From NCBI GenBank assembly GCA_910586615.1, contig CAJUJP010000027.1:1-58426 (forward strand): a stretch of 58,426 bases of DNA, written 5' to 3'. Source of the DNA: an uncultured Lachnospiraceae bacterium (GTDB lineage: Bacteria > Bacillota > Clostridia > Lachnospirales > Lachnospiraceae). Below are positions 43,892 to 53,113 of this stretch, piece after piece. Position 1 is the first letter of the stretch; every line of letters starts with the position of its first letter. The notes beneath the pieces were generated by a model. The model made no database searches. It worked only from the letters and a program-made list of their open reading frames with translations, and was not told the DNA's origin. The translations under genes were made by a program, and so were the position numbers.

Positions 43892-45257
43892 TATAGTCCG
43901 CCCTTTCTGTCCGGCCTGTACACTGGTGTACTGACAAGTTCTCGTAATGATTCAATATTTTCTGATTAGACTGTATCATTAGTTCACGAAGTCCGGCAGG
44001 CTCCAATACAAGAGCACTGCTTCCAAAACTTCGTAGATATCGGGAAAAGGCAGACATTCCCCGCAAGTCGTCCTCATATACGATAGAATGGGGTACGTGA
44101 TCTGTAAGTGGTTCAATTTCATATAGTTTTGAGTGCTTTCTTCTGCTATGCAGGGTATTTAGCCGTTCCCGGATATTGCCAAAATCCTGAAATAAAACTT
44201 TTACATGTGTCTTCTTTGAATCATATGCGGCAGAAAACATTTCGTCATATAGATTCATAAATTCCAAAGATCTATAATGTTTGTTTTCCCTGTTGTCTTC
44301 CCGGATGGAGGCCATGCGGTCTAATCGAAGCTGCATGATGCCGCCATCTGCGGTATTCATACAGAGAAGATAGAAATAATTTGTCTCAGCACTGTAAAAT
44401 AGCAATCCGGAATCAATCGTCAGGTTTCTTTCACATTCACGAGTTATATATTTCACACATAAAGATTTGGTTTTGTACGGGTACTGTGTAAAGTTATTTA
44501 AATGAGCAAGTTGATTTTTGCCGATACGATTTGACTTTCCGTAAATCTGCACCGCGCTGTCATAGCTTTCCCAATCATATATATTTGTTATTTTTTGATA
44601 CAGTGATTCCAGAGGTGTTGTATTGGATAACGAGTCCCTGAAGTTGTCATAAAAAACCATAAAGTCATACAGTTCATCCTCTGATTCAAAAAGAATGGCA
44701 GGAGACTTTTCTGAAATGGAGTAGACCACATGGATTCCGCCCTTATATGGAACACGTTTCTGATCTACATATCCGCTCCTGATCAGAGCATGTAAATCTT
44801 TGCGCAAAGTAGGAAGCGGCAGGAACCGGTCAATGTCATCTTTAGCCGCCGGGTTAAATTCCTTTAAGTATTTTAAAATATCCATATTTGTGTAATTCTG
44901 ATCTGCAGTGATACCGTCATACAGGTATGTATGATCTGCGATCGAAAGAATGGAACAGATCAATTCCATATATGTTGCAAGCCCGGATTTGGATAAAGCA
45001 AGAAGGATCAACCATTGACGGATTTCTTTTGGGTTAATGTCCGGAGCGATTTTTGCCCCGGATTCCAGTCTGACTATGCCGCTTCTGCTGGGTGTGGATA
45101 TTTCATATCCATCAGAACGTATTTCATGAATTAATTCACTCAGCCTTGACTTTGATATGCCTGTGTGCCTGACAATTTCTTCTCTTGTAAGATCTGTATC
45201 TGGCTTTGAAAGTAAATACGCAACAAGAAGCTCTTTTGAAATATGTTTTTTCCTCAT
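43869..45257 (-). CDS. HTH-WYL transcriptional regulator (first of a pair)
   Basis: A 462-residue regulator. The N-terminal winged helix-turn-helix (about residues 5-60; LTREEIVRHTGISKSRLSELIHEIR) should bind DNA. The middle contains a second possible winged-helix segment (about 110-190). A WYL-type domain lies near 275-345 (TNYFYLLCMNTADG, QLRLDRMASIRED), followed by a WCX-like tail with LRGMSAFSRYLRSFGSSALVLEP. That tail matches the second WYL protein. It is divergent from the Gly/Ala-rich gene at 45356, so the shared gap of 98 bases is the natural place for its operator. It probably controls the kinase-helicase-AAA operon. Confidence 0.88.
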   Translation of the reverse strand: MRKKHISKELLVAYLLSKPDTDLTREEIVRHTGISKSRLSELIHEIRSDGYEISTPSRSGIVRLESGAKIAPDINPKEIRQWLILLALSKSGLATYMELICSILSIADHTYLYDGITADQNYTNMDILKYLKEFNPAAKDDIDRFLPLPTLRKDLHALIRSGYVDQKRVPYKGGIHVVYSISEKSPAILFESEDELYDFMVFYDNFRDSLSNTTPLESLYQKITNIYDWESYDSAVQIYGKSNRIGKNQLAHLNNFTQYPYKTKSLCVKYITRECERNLTIDSGLLFYSAETNYFYLLCMNTADGGIMQLRLDRMASIREDNRENKHYRSLEFMNLYDEMFSAAYDSKKTHVKVLFQDFGNIRERLNTLHSRRKHSKLYEIEPLTDHVPHSIVYEDDLRGMSAFSRYLRSFGSSALVLEPAGLRELMIQSNQKILNHYENLSVHQCTGRTERADYNEKKSYF

Positions 45258-45355
45258 AAATACTCCCGGGTCTATAATTCGAAAAAGAGATGAATAAGTG
45301 ATTATAGTATATACCTGTAACAGGAAAACAGCAAACGGTTTTATGGAGGAATTTT
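45258..45355. promoter_or_regulatory. Divergent control region of the accessory island
   Basis: This 98-base gap separates the WYL regulators from the rightward genes. It contains the palindromes CCCGGG, TTCGAA and CCTGTAACAGG (45314-45324), and a TATAGT box at 45303-45308 that could be a rightward -10. GGAGGAA precedes the rightward gene. A WYL operator here is an inference. Confidence 0.4.
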
Positions 45356-46285
45356 ATGATGGCTAAGGATAACGAAGGAAAGGTAATGGGAATTGGAGCG
45401 GAAGTGGCAAGGGAAGGTTATGAAGCAACTGTTGTCGGCAGGATGGCTGGAAGGGCAGGAGCTTACAGCTCAAAGGGATCGGCAGGAAATGCGCTGGAAA
45501 TTATGGCAAATGATAAGAGTAATTTTGCTAATTTATGTAAGCCGGATACTGTTACCAGACTTACCAGGTCATCTACTGCAACACAGGTTGATGCTGTTAC
45601 AACAAAGGCGGGCAAGGTAATTGAGCGTATTCAGTATAAGGATACCGTAAGCCCTGCAGGGGTGCAGAAGACGTTGAATCAGGTTAAGTCAGGTAAATAT
45701 CAGCAGGCGCAGCTTCGTGGAACTATTGAAGCGGCTGAAAAGTATAATGCCGCAGCGCAGGCGAATGGGGTATCAAAGACGATGCAGTCAACGGGGATTT
45801 CACATAATGCTACGCAGCGTATTGGTGATAAGTTCACCAGACAGCCTGTTAAAGCAGCCAGTCTTGGAGATGCAGTGAAGGGATCGACAGCTGTCGCAGT
45901 TGGAATTACCGCGGCGGTTGAAGTCGGAAAGTCAATTGTAAATGGTGACTCTGTAGGGGAATGTACCGGTCATGTGGTATCAAAGGGAACGGAAAGTGCA
46001 TTGAGTGCGGCAGCAGCTGCATTAGCAGCAGAAACCACTATTAGTGTTGCCGGAAGTCTGCTGGCAGCGTCAGCCGTTCCTGTAGTTGGACCGATAGCGG
46101 CGGGAATTGGCGCGGCAGTTCTTGTGGGAGGCGTTGTAGGTGAAATTACGGATGGCATGTTTGACGAGGTTGGTTCTGCAATTGGCGATGCCGTGGATGA
46201 CATTGCGTATGGCATAGGTGATATGGTTGAATCGGTAGCAGACGGCATTTCGGATTTTTTAGGGGATCTTTTCTGGTGGGCATGA
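45356..46285 (+). CDS. Gly/Ala-rich protein with membrane-active C-terminus, unknown
   Basis: A 309-residue protein I do not recognise. The N-terminal two thirds are polar and Ala/Lys/Thr-rich. Residues about 205-265 are very rich in Ala, Gly, Val and small residues, forming one or two membrane segments with glycine-zipper character (for example PVVGPIAAGIGAAVLVGG). The last 45 residues alternate Asp and Gly with hydrophobic residues and end in DLFWWA. There is no signal peptide. GGAGGAA lies at 45345-45351. It is divergent from the WYL regulators and precedes the vWA operon, which has its own promoter. A membrane-disrupting effector is one possibility; a structural or secreted role is another. 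Confidence 0.75.
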   Translation: MMAKDNEGKVMGIGAEVAREGYEATVVGRMAGRAGAYSSKGSAGNALEIMANDKSNFANLCKPDTVTRLTRSSTATQVDAVTTKAGKVIERIQYKDTVSPAGVQKTLNQVKSGKYQQAQLRGTIEAAEKYNAAAQANGVSKTMQSTGISHNATQRIGDKFTRQPVKAASLGDAVKGSTAVAVGITAAVEVGKSIVNGDSVGECTGHVVSKGTESALSAAAAALAAETTISVAGSLLAASAVPVVGPIAAGIGAAVLVGGVVGEITDGMFDEVGSAIGDAVDDIAYGIGDMVESVADGISDFLGDLFWWA

Positions 46286-46350
46286 CCAGGGCCGGCAGAA
46301 GGGCTGGCCGAAGGATTCATGTATTTGTCGTGTAATATGTGACAGATAAA

Positions 46351-46379
46351 TTGATATTATCTGTTGGGTAGATTATAAT
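46351..46379 (+). promoter_or_regulatory. Promoter of the vWA-PP2C-kinase operon
   Basis: TTGATA at 46351-46356 and TATAAT at 46374-46379 are 17 bases apart, close to consensus and the strongest promoter in the island. The next seven or more genes have little or no space between them. Confidence 0.7.
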
Positions 46380-46422
46380 CAAAGTTATTATGAAAAGCAA
46401 AATTATGATGGAGGAAAAGAAC

Positions 46423-47124
46423 ATGGCATTTAATCCGGATAACTACAAGGCACATGAGGTTAAGAAGTTACCTGTTATTCTATTGTTAGACGTAAGTAGA
46501 AGTATGCAGGGCGCTAAGATTGACAGTTTATACAGCGCTGTATGCGATATGATCGATACCTTTGTTGGAGCACAGCTTAAGGAGCAGAGCATTGATGTGG
46601 CAATTATTACCTTTGGCAAAGAAATCAGGCTTCATACCCCATATACACCTGCAAAAGAATTACAGGATAAAGGAATTGAACACTTTGAGGCTGACGGGAC
46701 GACGCCAATGGGAACGGCGATTCAGATGGCCAAAGACATGATTGATGATAAGGACGTAACGCCATCGAGAATTTACCGTCCTGCAGTCGTGCTGGTTTCA
46801 GACGGTGAGCCTAATGATGACTGGAGGAATCCCATGGCTATGTTCATCCATGACGGCAGGTCAAGCAAGTGCCAGCGCTTCGCCGTTGCAATTGGTGAAA
46901 AGGCAGACCGCGCTGTCCTGGAAACTTTTACAGAAAATCCGGATGCAGTTTTCTATGCAGCGAATGCTTCTGACCTGGCAGACTGCTTTAAGACGGTCAG
47001 CATGTCCGTTACGGCAACTGCAGTTCAGACAGGAGGAAAGCCTGCAGGCGAGACCGGGACGGCAGCGACAACGGAAACTTTTACAAGGGATGAAGATGAG
47101 GATGATGATGGCGATGACTGGTAA
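46423..47124 (+). CDS. vWA-domain protein (TerY-like)
   Basis: A 233-residue protein that is essentially one von Willebrand factor A domain of the TerY type. The metal-ion-dependent adhesion site is intact: Asp23-x-Ser25-x-Ser27 in LLLDVSRSMQ, a threonine in ADGTTPMGTA, and an aspartate in VLVSDGEPNDDW. The C-terminus is a Thr/Gly-rich linker ending in a run of Asp and Glu. TerY-type vWA proteins are partners of the PP2C phosphatase and kinase in the 'TerY-P triad'. The ATG at 46423 has GGAGGAAAAG upstream; the frame is open to 46390. It is the first gene after the strong promoter. Confidence 0.92.
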   Translation: MAFNPDNYKAHEVKKLPVILLLDVSRSMQGAKIDSLYSAVCDMIDTFVGAQLKEQSIDVAIITFGKEIRLHTPYTPAKELQDKGIEHFEADGTTPMGTAIQMAKDMIDDKDVTPSRIYRPAVVLVSDGEPNDDWRNPMAMFIHDGRSSKCQRFAVAIGEKADRAVLETFTENPDAVFYAANASDLADCFKTVSMSVTATAVQTGGKPAGETGTAATTETFTRDEDEDDDGDDW

Positions 47125-47141
47125 AAGAGAGAGGTATTTAC

Positions 47142-47576
47142 ATGATGGCCAGAGAATTAAATGTTTTGGTTGACGTATCCGGGAGTATGGCAGAAGATTG
47201 TAAGAATGCGGTTGTCAGGTATTTGATCCATACGATTCTTTCACAGACGAAATGTGTGAAAAAAAACATTTATTTACTTGGCAATACGATAGAAAAAGTA
47301 GATGACAGCGAAAACTTAAAAATAAATTACGGTGGACAGATCTCTGTAAGTGCTGTCAACCAGCTGTTTGCGTCAGGAATGAATGATGCCCCTGTACTGC
47401 TGCTCAGTGATGGATGTTTTGATGTTGAGATTGAGAATGCACTGTCGAAGCATCAAAATAAGATTGTATGTGTGGCAGTGGGAAGCGATGCGCTGCTTCA
47501 TAATCTTCAGCGGTGCTCAAAAAATAAAAAAGTATATCAGGCCGAAGATATTATTTCGGCTGTGGCATCATTCTGA
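47142..47576 (+). CDS. Second, compact vWA-like protein
   Basis: A 144-residue minimal vWA domain. The Asp11-x-Ser-x-Ser motif (LVDVSGSMAED) and the later aspartate in LLLSDGCFD are kept, but the middle threonine loop is not obvious, so metal binding may be altered. It starts 17 bases after the first vWA gene with an AGAGAGG site. Having two different vWA proteins suggests a heteromeric complex or separate partners for kinase and phosphatase, which is inference. Confidence 0.85.
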   Translation: MMARELNVLVDVSGSMAEDCKNAVVRYLIHTILSQTKCVKKNIYLLGNTIEKVDDSENLKINYGGQISVSAVNQLFASGMNDAPVLLLSDGCFDVEIENALSKHQNKIVCVAVGSDALLHNLQRCSKNKKVYQAEDIISAVASF

Positions 47577-47590
47577 TCAGGGGAGGAGCT

Positions 47591-48277
47591 ATGATAACAG
47601 ATGGCGTGTCGTGTAAAGGCAGTTATCATGAAATAAACCAGGACAGTTTCATTTGCGATGCGATTCATAATGGATATATATTGGCTCTTTCTGACGGAAT
47701 GGGGAGCAAGAAGTTTTCGCAATATGGATCGAAGGTTATTTGCGAGATCTTAAAATATGAGTTTGAAAAGGAAGAACTGCCTTTAGAACAAATAGACTGG
47801 ATTCCATTTCTGGAAAGATGCCATAAAAAATGGACAGAAGATGTGAGAAAATACGAAGTTGCGCAATGTTATGCAACCATGCTTGTACTTTTGGTACAGG
47901 GTAATTATTTGAAGGCGGCCCGATTAGGAGATGGTTTTCTGTCTGTCCTGATCGACGATACGGCTTATATTCTGATGGATCAAAAGACGGGATATTTTAT
48001 AAATGAGACAGACTGCCTGATGGAAGTATTTGATGAAGAGCATCTTGAGATATTAGAAAAAAAGTTTGAAAAATTTTCCGGCGCAGTGGCATGTTCCGAC
48101 GGAATAGAAATTGGTGCGATGGAGCCGGAAGAGATCAGCTGCTTTGTACGTGATTTTCTTGGGGAATATTCCAAGATGTCTGCCTTAGCCGGAAAGCAGG
48201 AAATAGAAGGATGGGCTGCATCATGGCCGGGGACAGACGACAAGACTATCGCGTACATGATTGAGGGGGTCGAATAA
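47591..48277 (+). CDS. PP2C-type protein phosphatase
   Basis: A 228-residue Ser/Thr phosphatase of the PPM/PP2C family, expected to remove phosphates placed by the neighbouring kinase. Metal-binding motifs are present in order: INQDSF near residue 18, LSDGMGSKKFSQYGS near residue 35, RLGDGF in the middle, CSDGIE, and TDDKT near the C-terminus. All key aspartates are in place. GGGGAGGAG precedes the ATG. It starts 14 bases after the second vWA gene, and the kinase begins two bases after its stop codon. Confidence 0.93.
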   Translation: MITDGVSCKGSYHEINQDSFICDAIHNGYILALSDGMGSKKFSQYGSKVICEILKYEFEKEELPLEQIDWIPFLERCHKKWTEDVRKYEVAQCYATMLVLLVQGNYLKAARLGDGFLSVLIDDTAYILMDQKTGYFINETDCLMEVFDEEHLEILEKKFEKFSGAVACSDGIEIGAMEPEEISCFVRDFLGEYSKMSALAGKQEIEGWAASWPGTDDKTIAYMIEGVE

Positions 48278-48279
48278 TC

Positions 48280-49674
48280 GTGAATCAGCAATATGAAGAT
48301 ATTTATGGAAATGTCTTTCGGATTGACAGAGAACTGAGCAGTGGCGGGCAGGGGATTGTTTATAAGACAAAAGAACCTGATATTCTTCTGAAAATAGAAT
48401 GGGATCCAAAGACCAAAAGAATCAATGTAAATACCGGTGATAATGATAAATTTGATGAAATAAGACTGCTGCCTGTTCCGCCAAATGTAAACATTACACT
48501 TCCGCAATCCATATTAAAAGACTGTGCCGGGTACTCCATGAAAATGCTGGATCATATGATTTCATTTGAGGAAGCATTTCGATATGGCGATGAAAATTAC
48601 AGAAATGCATGGCTGGACGAATCAGAAGCCAGTCATCCTGAATTTGTGAAAGGGTTTGGAAATTATATCAGCACGGGCGGGAAAAGAAGAAGGATTGCGG
48701 CATTTTTATATGTTGCCGGTATTTTGTCCGTGATTCATACAAGAGGTCTTGTTTATTGTGACCTGTCGGATAAAAATATGTATCTGTCAGATTCGAAAGA
48801 TACAAATGTTGTATGGATGATAGATGCAGACAATATCAATTACATTACAGTGACAAGCAAAAGAGATGGTATCTATTCACCCGGATATGCGGCGCCGGAA
48901 GTGCTGAAAGGCAAGGGAAATACATTCTATTCGGATATTTTTTCTTTTGCGGTAGCATTGTTCTGGAATTTGACCGGAAGGCATCCTTTTGTCGGTCCGC
49001 AGCTGGAAGAAAAATTGGGCGAAGAAGATTTTCTGACGGTTTCGGAAGAAACTTTTGCATGCGGCAGTGACGTTGCCTGGATCAGAGATGAGAAGGAGGA
49101 CGATAATTTTTCAGATACTCCAATACCATATGAGCTCATTGTGGGCGGGAAACTGCACAACTGCTTTCAAAAAACTTTTGGTTCGACCGGACGGCATAAA
49201 AGGCAGAAGAGACCAACGATGATAGAATGGGCAGAAGCTTTGGCTTATGAAATGGACCATTCTGTGAAATGTAAGAAGTGTGAAATGGAATATGATCCTT
49301 TTCACAGCGATATATGTCCCTGGTGTGATGAAAAGAACAAGTATATACAATTGACTTGCAGGAATCAGGAATTGGAAGATGATGAGGATACGCGAAGCTA
49401 TGTGCATGAAATGTACGGTTCCATAAATGTTCCCGTGAGATTGGTCAAAGGTTTAGGCATTTCGGAGCTGGAGGAATGCATTTTCAGCATCACATCGGTT
49501 CGCGGAAATGCTGTCATCGAAAACTTGAATTGTCGTTATCTTTATGAACGGAACCAGGATGGATTCTACCAGAAGATTTTCGGTAAATGTGAACTTGGGG
49601 ATAAGGCAGTCATGAAAGTTACCGATCAATTCACCGGTGAGGAATATGTTGTAAATTATGAACTGAAAGGCTGA
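48280..49674 (+). CDS. Protein kinase with C-terminal zinc ribbon
   Basis: A 464-residue protein. Residues about 10-300 form a eukaryote-like Ser/Thr kinase: a glycine loop in SGGQGIVYK, a lysine in LLKIEWD, catalytic Asp161 in YCDLSDKN with Asn166, a metal-binding Asp182 in a DAD in place of DFG, and APE in YAAPEVL. A zinc-ribbon-like set, CKKC and CPWC (about 331-349), follows, then a C-terminal region of about 110 residues that may be beta-rich. The start is GTG, with GAGGGGG upstream. It is the third member of the vWA-phosphatase-kinase triad. Likely substrates are other products of this operon. Confidence 0.9.
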   Translation: MNQQYEDIYGNVFRIDRELSSGGQGIVYKTKEPDILLKIEWDPKTKRINVNTGDNDKFDEIRLLPVPPNVNITLPQSILKDCAGYSMKMLDHMISFEEAFRYGDENYRNAWLDESEASHPEFVKGFGNYISTGGKRRRIAAFLYVAGILSVIHTRGLVYCDLSDKNMYLSDSKDTNVVWMIDADNINYITVTSKRDGIYSPGYAAPEVLKGKGNTFYSDIFSFAVALFWNLTGRHPFVGPQLEEKLGEEDFLTVSEETFACGSDVAWIRDEKEDDNFSDTPIPYELIVGGKLHNCFQKTFGSTGRHKRQKRPTMIEWAEALAYEMDHSVKCKKCEMEYDPFHSDICPWCDEKNKYIQLTCRNQELEDDEDTRSYVHEMYGSINVPVRLVKGLGISELEECIFSITSVRGNAVIENLNCRYLYERNQDGFYQKIFGKCELGDKAVMKVTDQFTGEEYVVNYELKG

Positions 49675-49678
49675 TTGT

Positions 49679-52600
49679 ATGAAAGTATCAGAAATCAAGA
49701 TAGACGGACAAAGTGAATTAAGAGATATTTCATGCCATGTTGCCGGCAGCAGGGATATTGTCTCAAAAAGCGGCCGTGTTGCATACACAGGAGAAAATTC
49801 ATTTGAGCTTGTGACGAAGGACAATATCATTCCATTTACGATAGATGATGTAAGCGATTGCAAAACAGTTACGGATTTTATGAACAGGCATTATTACTGT
49901 CTGGCTGAGATTTCTGCATCGTCAGGCAAGCAGGGCGCAGGGGTTATGTTTCTTCACTTTGTTTTTTTCTGTAATTGTAAGAGGATGGGTGCCGTGCCTG
50001 TCATTTTAAGCGAAACGGTTATGCAGGATCTATTCAGGATGTGGAAGGCAGACCAAAAGGAAGAGAAGGTATATGAACGTCTCAGAGAACAGTTTGGATT
50101 AACAAACGGCGATGAACCGTGCTTTGCTTTTGAAAGCAGCGAAAAAGAGATAAAATATGCGTCAAAAGACGGCCGGGCTGACAATGATGATGAAGAGGAC
50201 GTTCACGAAGAAGGTGATCACGAAGAAGCAGATGAGAAGAAAAGGGTATTGATTTTTCATGGCAAGTCAATCAGGCTTTATGCGACGCTCCGTGGAAAAG
50301 CATTTGAAGAAAAATTATATGTTGAAAAGGTTATCAGGAACCGCAGCAGGAAACCCGCTAATCTTATGCTTGGAATAGGAACGCTGGAATTTACGGATAC
50401 AGGGGCCGTATTGTCACAAAATGCCAGAAAATTCTATGATGAAAATAAGGGTTATCTTGACTTATGGAATGAATATTCCGAGAAAGAGGGTAATTTTATC
50501 CTGGCCCACGCAAGAGATGTTGGCCTGATTATGCTCAGCCAAAAGAGTATGGCATTTGAGACGGACGGCGGGGTATACGTTGGAGTGAGTGAGTACGATA
50601 GATTGTGCAGGCTCATAAGCGACAATTCGTATCTTGTTTTTGCAAATGAAATGCCGGCTTATCTGGAAGACCCGGATATGACATGGAAAGATTACGATAA
50701 TTACCAGGAGGAAAGACGCCGGCTGGGAATAAAGCCGCAGCGGGGTACAGTCATCAAAATTCTGAGAAAGAAAAACGGGGGTTTTGTTTTAGATATGAGC
50801 CAGCTTTCCCTGCCGGATGCCAAATATGTGTATTTGTCAATATATGGAGATGAAAGACAGATCCAGAGGCGTAAAAATGCCAGAAGAAGAATTGCATGCG
50901 GCGAGTCGGCAAACAGGTCTCTCGGGCTGATTCTGGAAGGAGAATTACCGGATGTCTTCGAGGATACAAAGAAACGGGTTAAGGTGGAGCCGCTGTCTTC
51001 TTTTGTAACACAAAAAATATTCCAAAATCCGCCCACGCAGACGCAGAAGAATGCAATAGATATTGCCCTTAACACACCCGATATAGCAATCATCCAGGGA
51101 CCGCCCGGAACCGGCAAAACAACGGTTATCACAGCCATAATTGAGCGATTGAATGAAATCAGCAACAAGAAGACTGTGAATAACGGACAGGTGTTGATCA
51201 CAAGTTTTCAACATGACGCAGTCCAAAATGTAATTGAAAGATTAAGTGTGAATTCCCTGCCGACTGTAAAATTTGGAAGAAGGGATAGAGATGGGGAAGA
51301 AGACAGGACGAAAGAGGCAATCATAGAAGCATGGTGTGAAAATTATGCGGATGCCCTGAGGAAGTCAAACCCGGATCTCGTGCAGACAGAAGGAATGAGA
51401 CAGTTGACGAAGGCACATAACTTTTATCAGGCTTACCCGAGTGATGCGAATGCAGCCGCATTTCTCGGATGCGCAAAACGTTTCAATTATGACAGGGAAG
51501 TAAATGAACTGATTGATCAGCTGCTTGAGGAATACAGAGAGAATGCTGTTCGTGAAAAAAATGAAATGACAGGGTTTGTAAGAAGACTCAGAACAACAGC
51601 AGCGGGCTTTATGGATGATGGCGCCGATCATGCTTACGATCTGCTTTTGCAATTAGAATCACTGAAGCTTGACAGAAGGAAACCGGAGAATGAGTGGATG
51701 CTTTCCACACTGGAAAAGGCATCGGATTGTTTTGATGAGGAACCGGACAGCGGGCTTCTGGATGAATTGCGCAAGGTGAAAAAATATCTTCTTGATCAGT
51801 GTATGCCAAGGGCGGTTTACACAGAGAAAAAGGCCAGGCGCGAATTGACAGATCTATATCTGCTCCTGCAGGACAGCTTAAGAAAATACGAAAATAAAGA
51901 GATGGAAATCCTTTCCGGGCTTTTAAAAGATGTTGAGGGAAATCGAGACGAGGTAGAAAGAACTTTAAATAATTATTTGTATGTATATTCTGCTACGACG
52001 CAGCAAAGTGAAGGCAGTGAAATCAAAGATGCCAAAGGTGTTGAACGCTGGGAACATCCGGAGTACGAAACGGTGATCGTGGATGAGGCGGCAAGAGTCA
52101 GCCCTGTTGATTTGATGATTCCGTTGGCCCAGGGAAAAAGGAGAATCATTCTTGTAGGTGATCACAGACAGCTGCCGCATATCTACAATGAAGAAGTTTT
52201 GGAAAGCATTGATGTTTCTAAAATCGAGGACCTGGATATGGAAAACATAAAGAAAAGTATGTTTGAGTATCTTTTAGGCAAGGCAAAGAAACTGGAAGAG
52301 CAGGATCATATTCCAAGAACGATTGTCCTTGATGCGCAGTATAGAATGCATCCCATGCTGGGTAATTTTATCAATGAAACTTTTTATATGCCCTACAACG
52401 AAGGTTTTTCTTCGCCGTTAGCAGAATCATATTATGCACAAAGTCTGTATCACAAACCTGTGATGTGGATTAACATGCCGAACGAAAGCGGGCCGGAAAG
52501 GAAAGAAGGAACAAGCCGGGTAAGGGATTGTGAGGCAAGAGCCATAGTTGAACTGGTGAAAAAGCATATAAAATCAGCGGCAGGAGAGAAGCTGTCATAT

Positions 52601-53113
52601 GGGGTTATATCATTCTACAGTGAGCAGGTGAGACTGATTAAGCGCTTGCTTAAGACAGATGAAGAGCTGAAAGAATATCAGGATCAAGTCAGGGAAATCC
52701 GCGTAGGCAGCGTTGACGCTTTTCAGGGTATGGAGTTTGATGTGATTTATTTGTCTGTTGTAAGGACGAATAAAAAGGATCCTGTATTTACAGATTGCAG
52801 CACAAAGAAGGCGGTTCCGGTTGATTTGGCATATTTGAACCAGGATGAACGGGAATTGCAGAAAGACAGGAATGCGCTTAGAAAATACAGAGAATATAAG
52901 GAGCAGGTCGGGCTGCAAAATTATGGTTTCCTTATTTCAGAGAACAGGTTATGCGTTTCCCTGAGCAGACAGAAGAAACTGCTTGTTGTAGTAGGAGACC
53001 GCAATATTTTCAGTACCGGGAAATGGGATAAACTGGCTGAGATCTGTGTTCCCGGTATGTGGAAACTATGGAAGCTCTGTGAAAGGGAGGGGGCTGTTGC
53101 AGATGGCGCTTGA
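49679..53113 (+). CDS. Superfamily 1 (Upf1/Dna2-like) helicase
   Basis: An 1144-residue protein. The first 440 residues are of unknown fold, with an acidic patch near 165-185. The helicase core follows: Walker A GPPGTGKTT (about 474-482), motif II DEAA (Asp802-Glu803), motif III VGDHRQLPH, motif IV-like LDAQYRMHP, motif V VDAFQGMEFDV and motif VI VSLSRQK. The core is split by an inserted helical region of about 200 residues between motifs Ia and II. Such enzymes unwind or translocate on DNA or RNA. It starts four bases after the kinase stop, and the next gene overlaps its end by 11 bases. Confidence 0.93.
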   Translation: MKVSEIKIDGQSELRDISCHVAGSRDIVSKSGRVAYTGENSFELVTKDNIIPFTIDDVSDCKTVTDFMNRHYYCLAEISASSGKQGAGVMFLHFVFFCNCKRMGAVPVILSETVMQDLFRMWKADQKEEKVYERLREQFGLTNGDEPCFAFESSEKEIKYASKDGRADNDDEEDVHEEGDHEEADEKKRVLIFHGKSIRLYATLRGKAFEEKLYVEKVIRNRSRKPANLMLGIGTLEFTDTGAVLSQNARKFYDENKGYLDLWNEYSEKEGNFILAHARDVGLIMLSQKSMAFETDGGVYVGVSEYDRLCRLISDNSYLVFANEMPAYLEDPDMTWKDYDNYQEERRRLGIKPQRGTVIKILRKKNGGFVLDMSQLSLPDAKYVYLSIYGDERQIQRRKNARRRIACGESANRSLGLILEGELPDVFEDTKKRVKVEPLSSFVTQKIFQNPPTQTQKNAIDIALNTPDIAIIQGPPGTGKTTVITAIIERLNEISNKKTVNNGQVLITSFQHDAVQNVIERLSVNSLPTVKFGRRDRDGEEDRTKEAIIEAWCENYADALRKSNPDLVQTEGMRQLTKAHNFYQAYPSDANAAAFLGCAKRFNYDREVNELIDQLLEEYRENAVREKNEMTGFVRRLRTTAAGFMDDGADHAYDLLLQLESLKLDRRKPENEWMLSTLEKASDCFDEEPDSGLLDELRKVKKYLLDQCMPRAVYTEKKARRELTDLYLLLQDSLRKYENKEMEILSGLLKDVEGNRDEVERTLNNYLYVYSATTQQSEGSEIKDAKGVERWEHPEYETVIVDEAARVSPVDLMIPLAQGKRRIILVGDHRQLPHIYNEEVLESIDVSKIEDLDMENIKKSMFEYLLGKAKKLEEQDHIPRTIVLDAQYRMHPMLGNFINETFYMPYNEGFSSPLAESYYAQSLYHKPVMWINMPNESGPERKEGTSRVRDCEARAIVELVKKHIKSAAGEKLSYGVISFYSEQVRLIKRLLKTDEELKEYQDQVREIRVGSVDAFQGMEFDVIYLSVVRTNKKDPVFTDCSTKKAVPVDLAYLNQDERELQKDRNALRKYREYKEQVGLQNYGFLISENRLCVSLSRQKKLLVVVGDRNIFSTGKWDKLAEICVPGMWKLWKLCEREGAVADGA

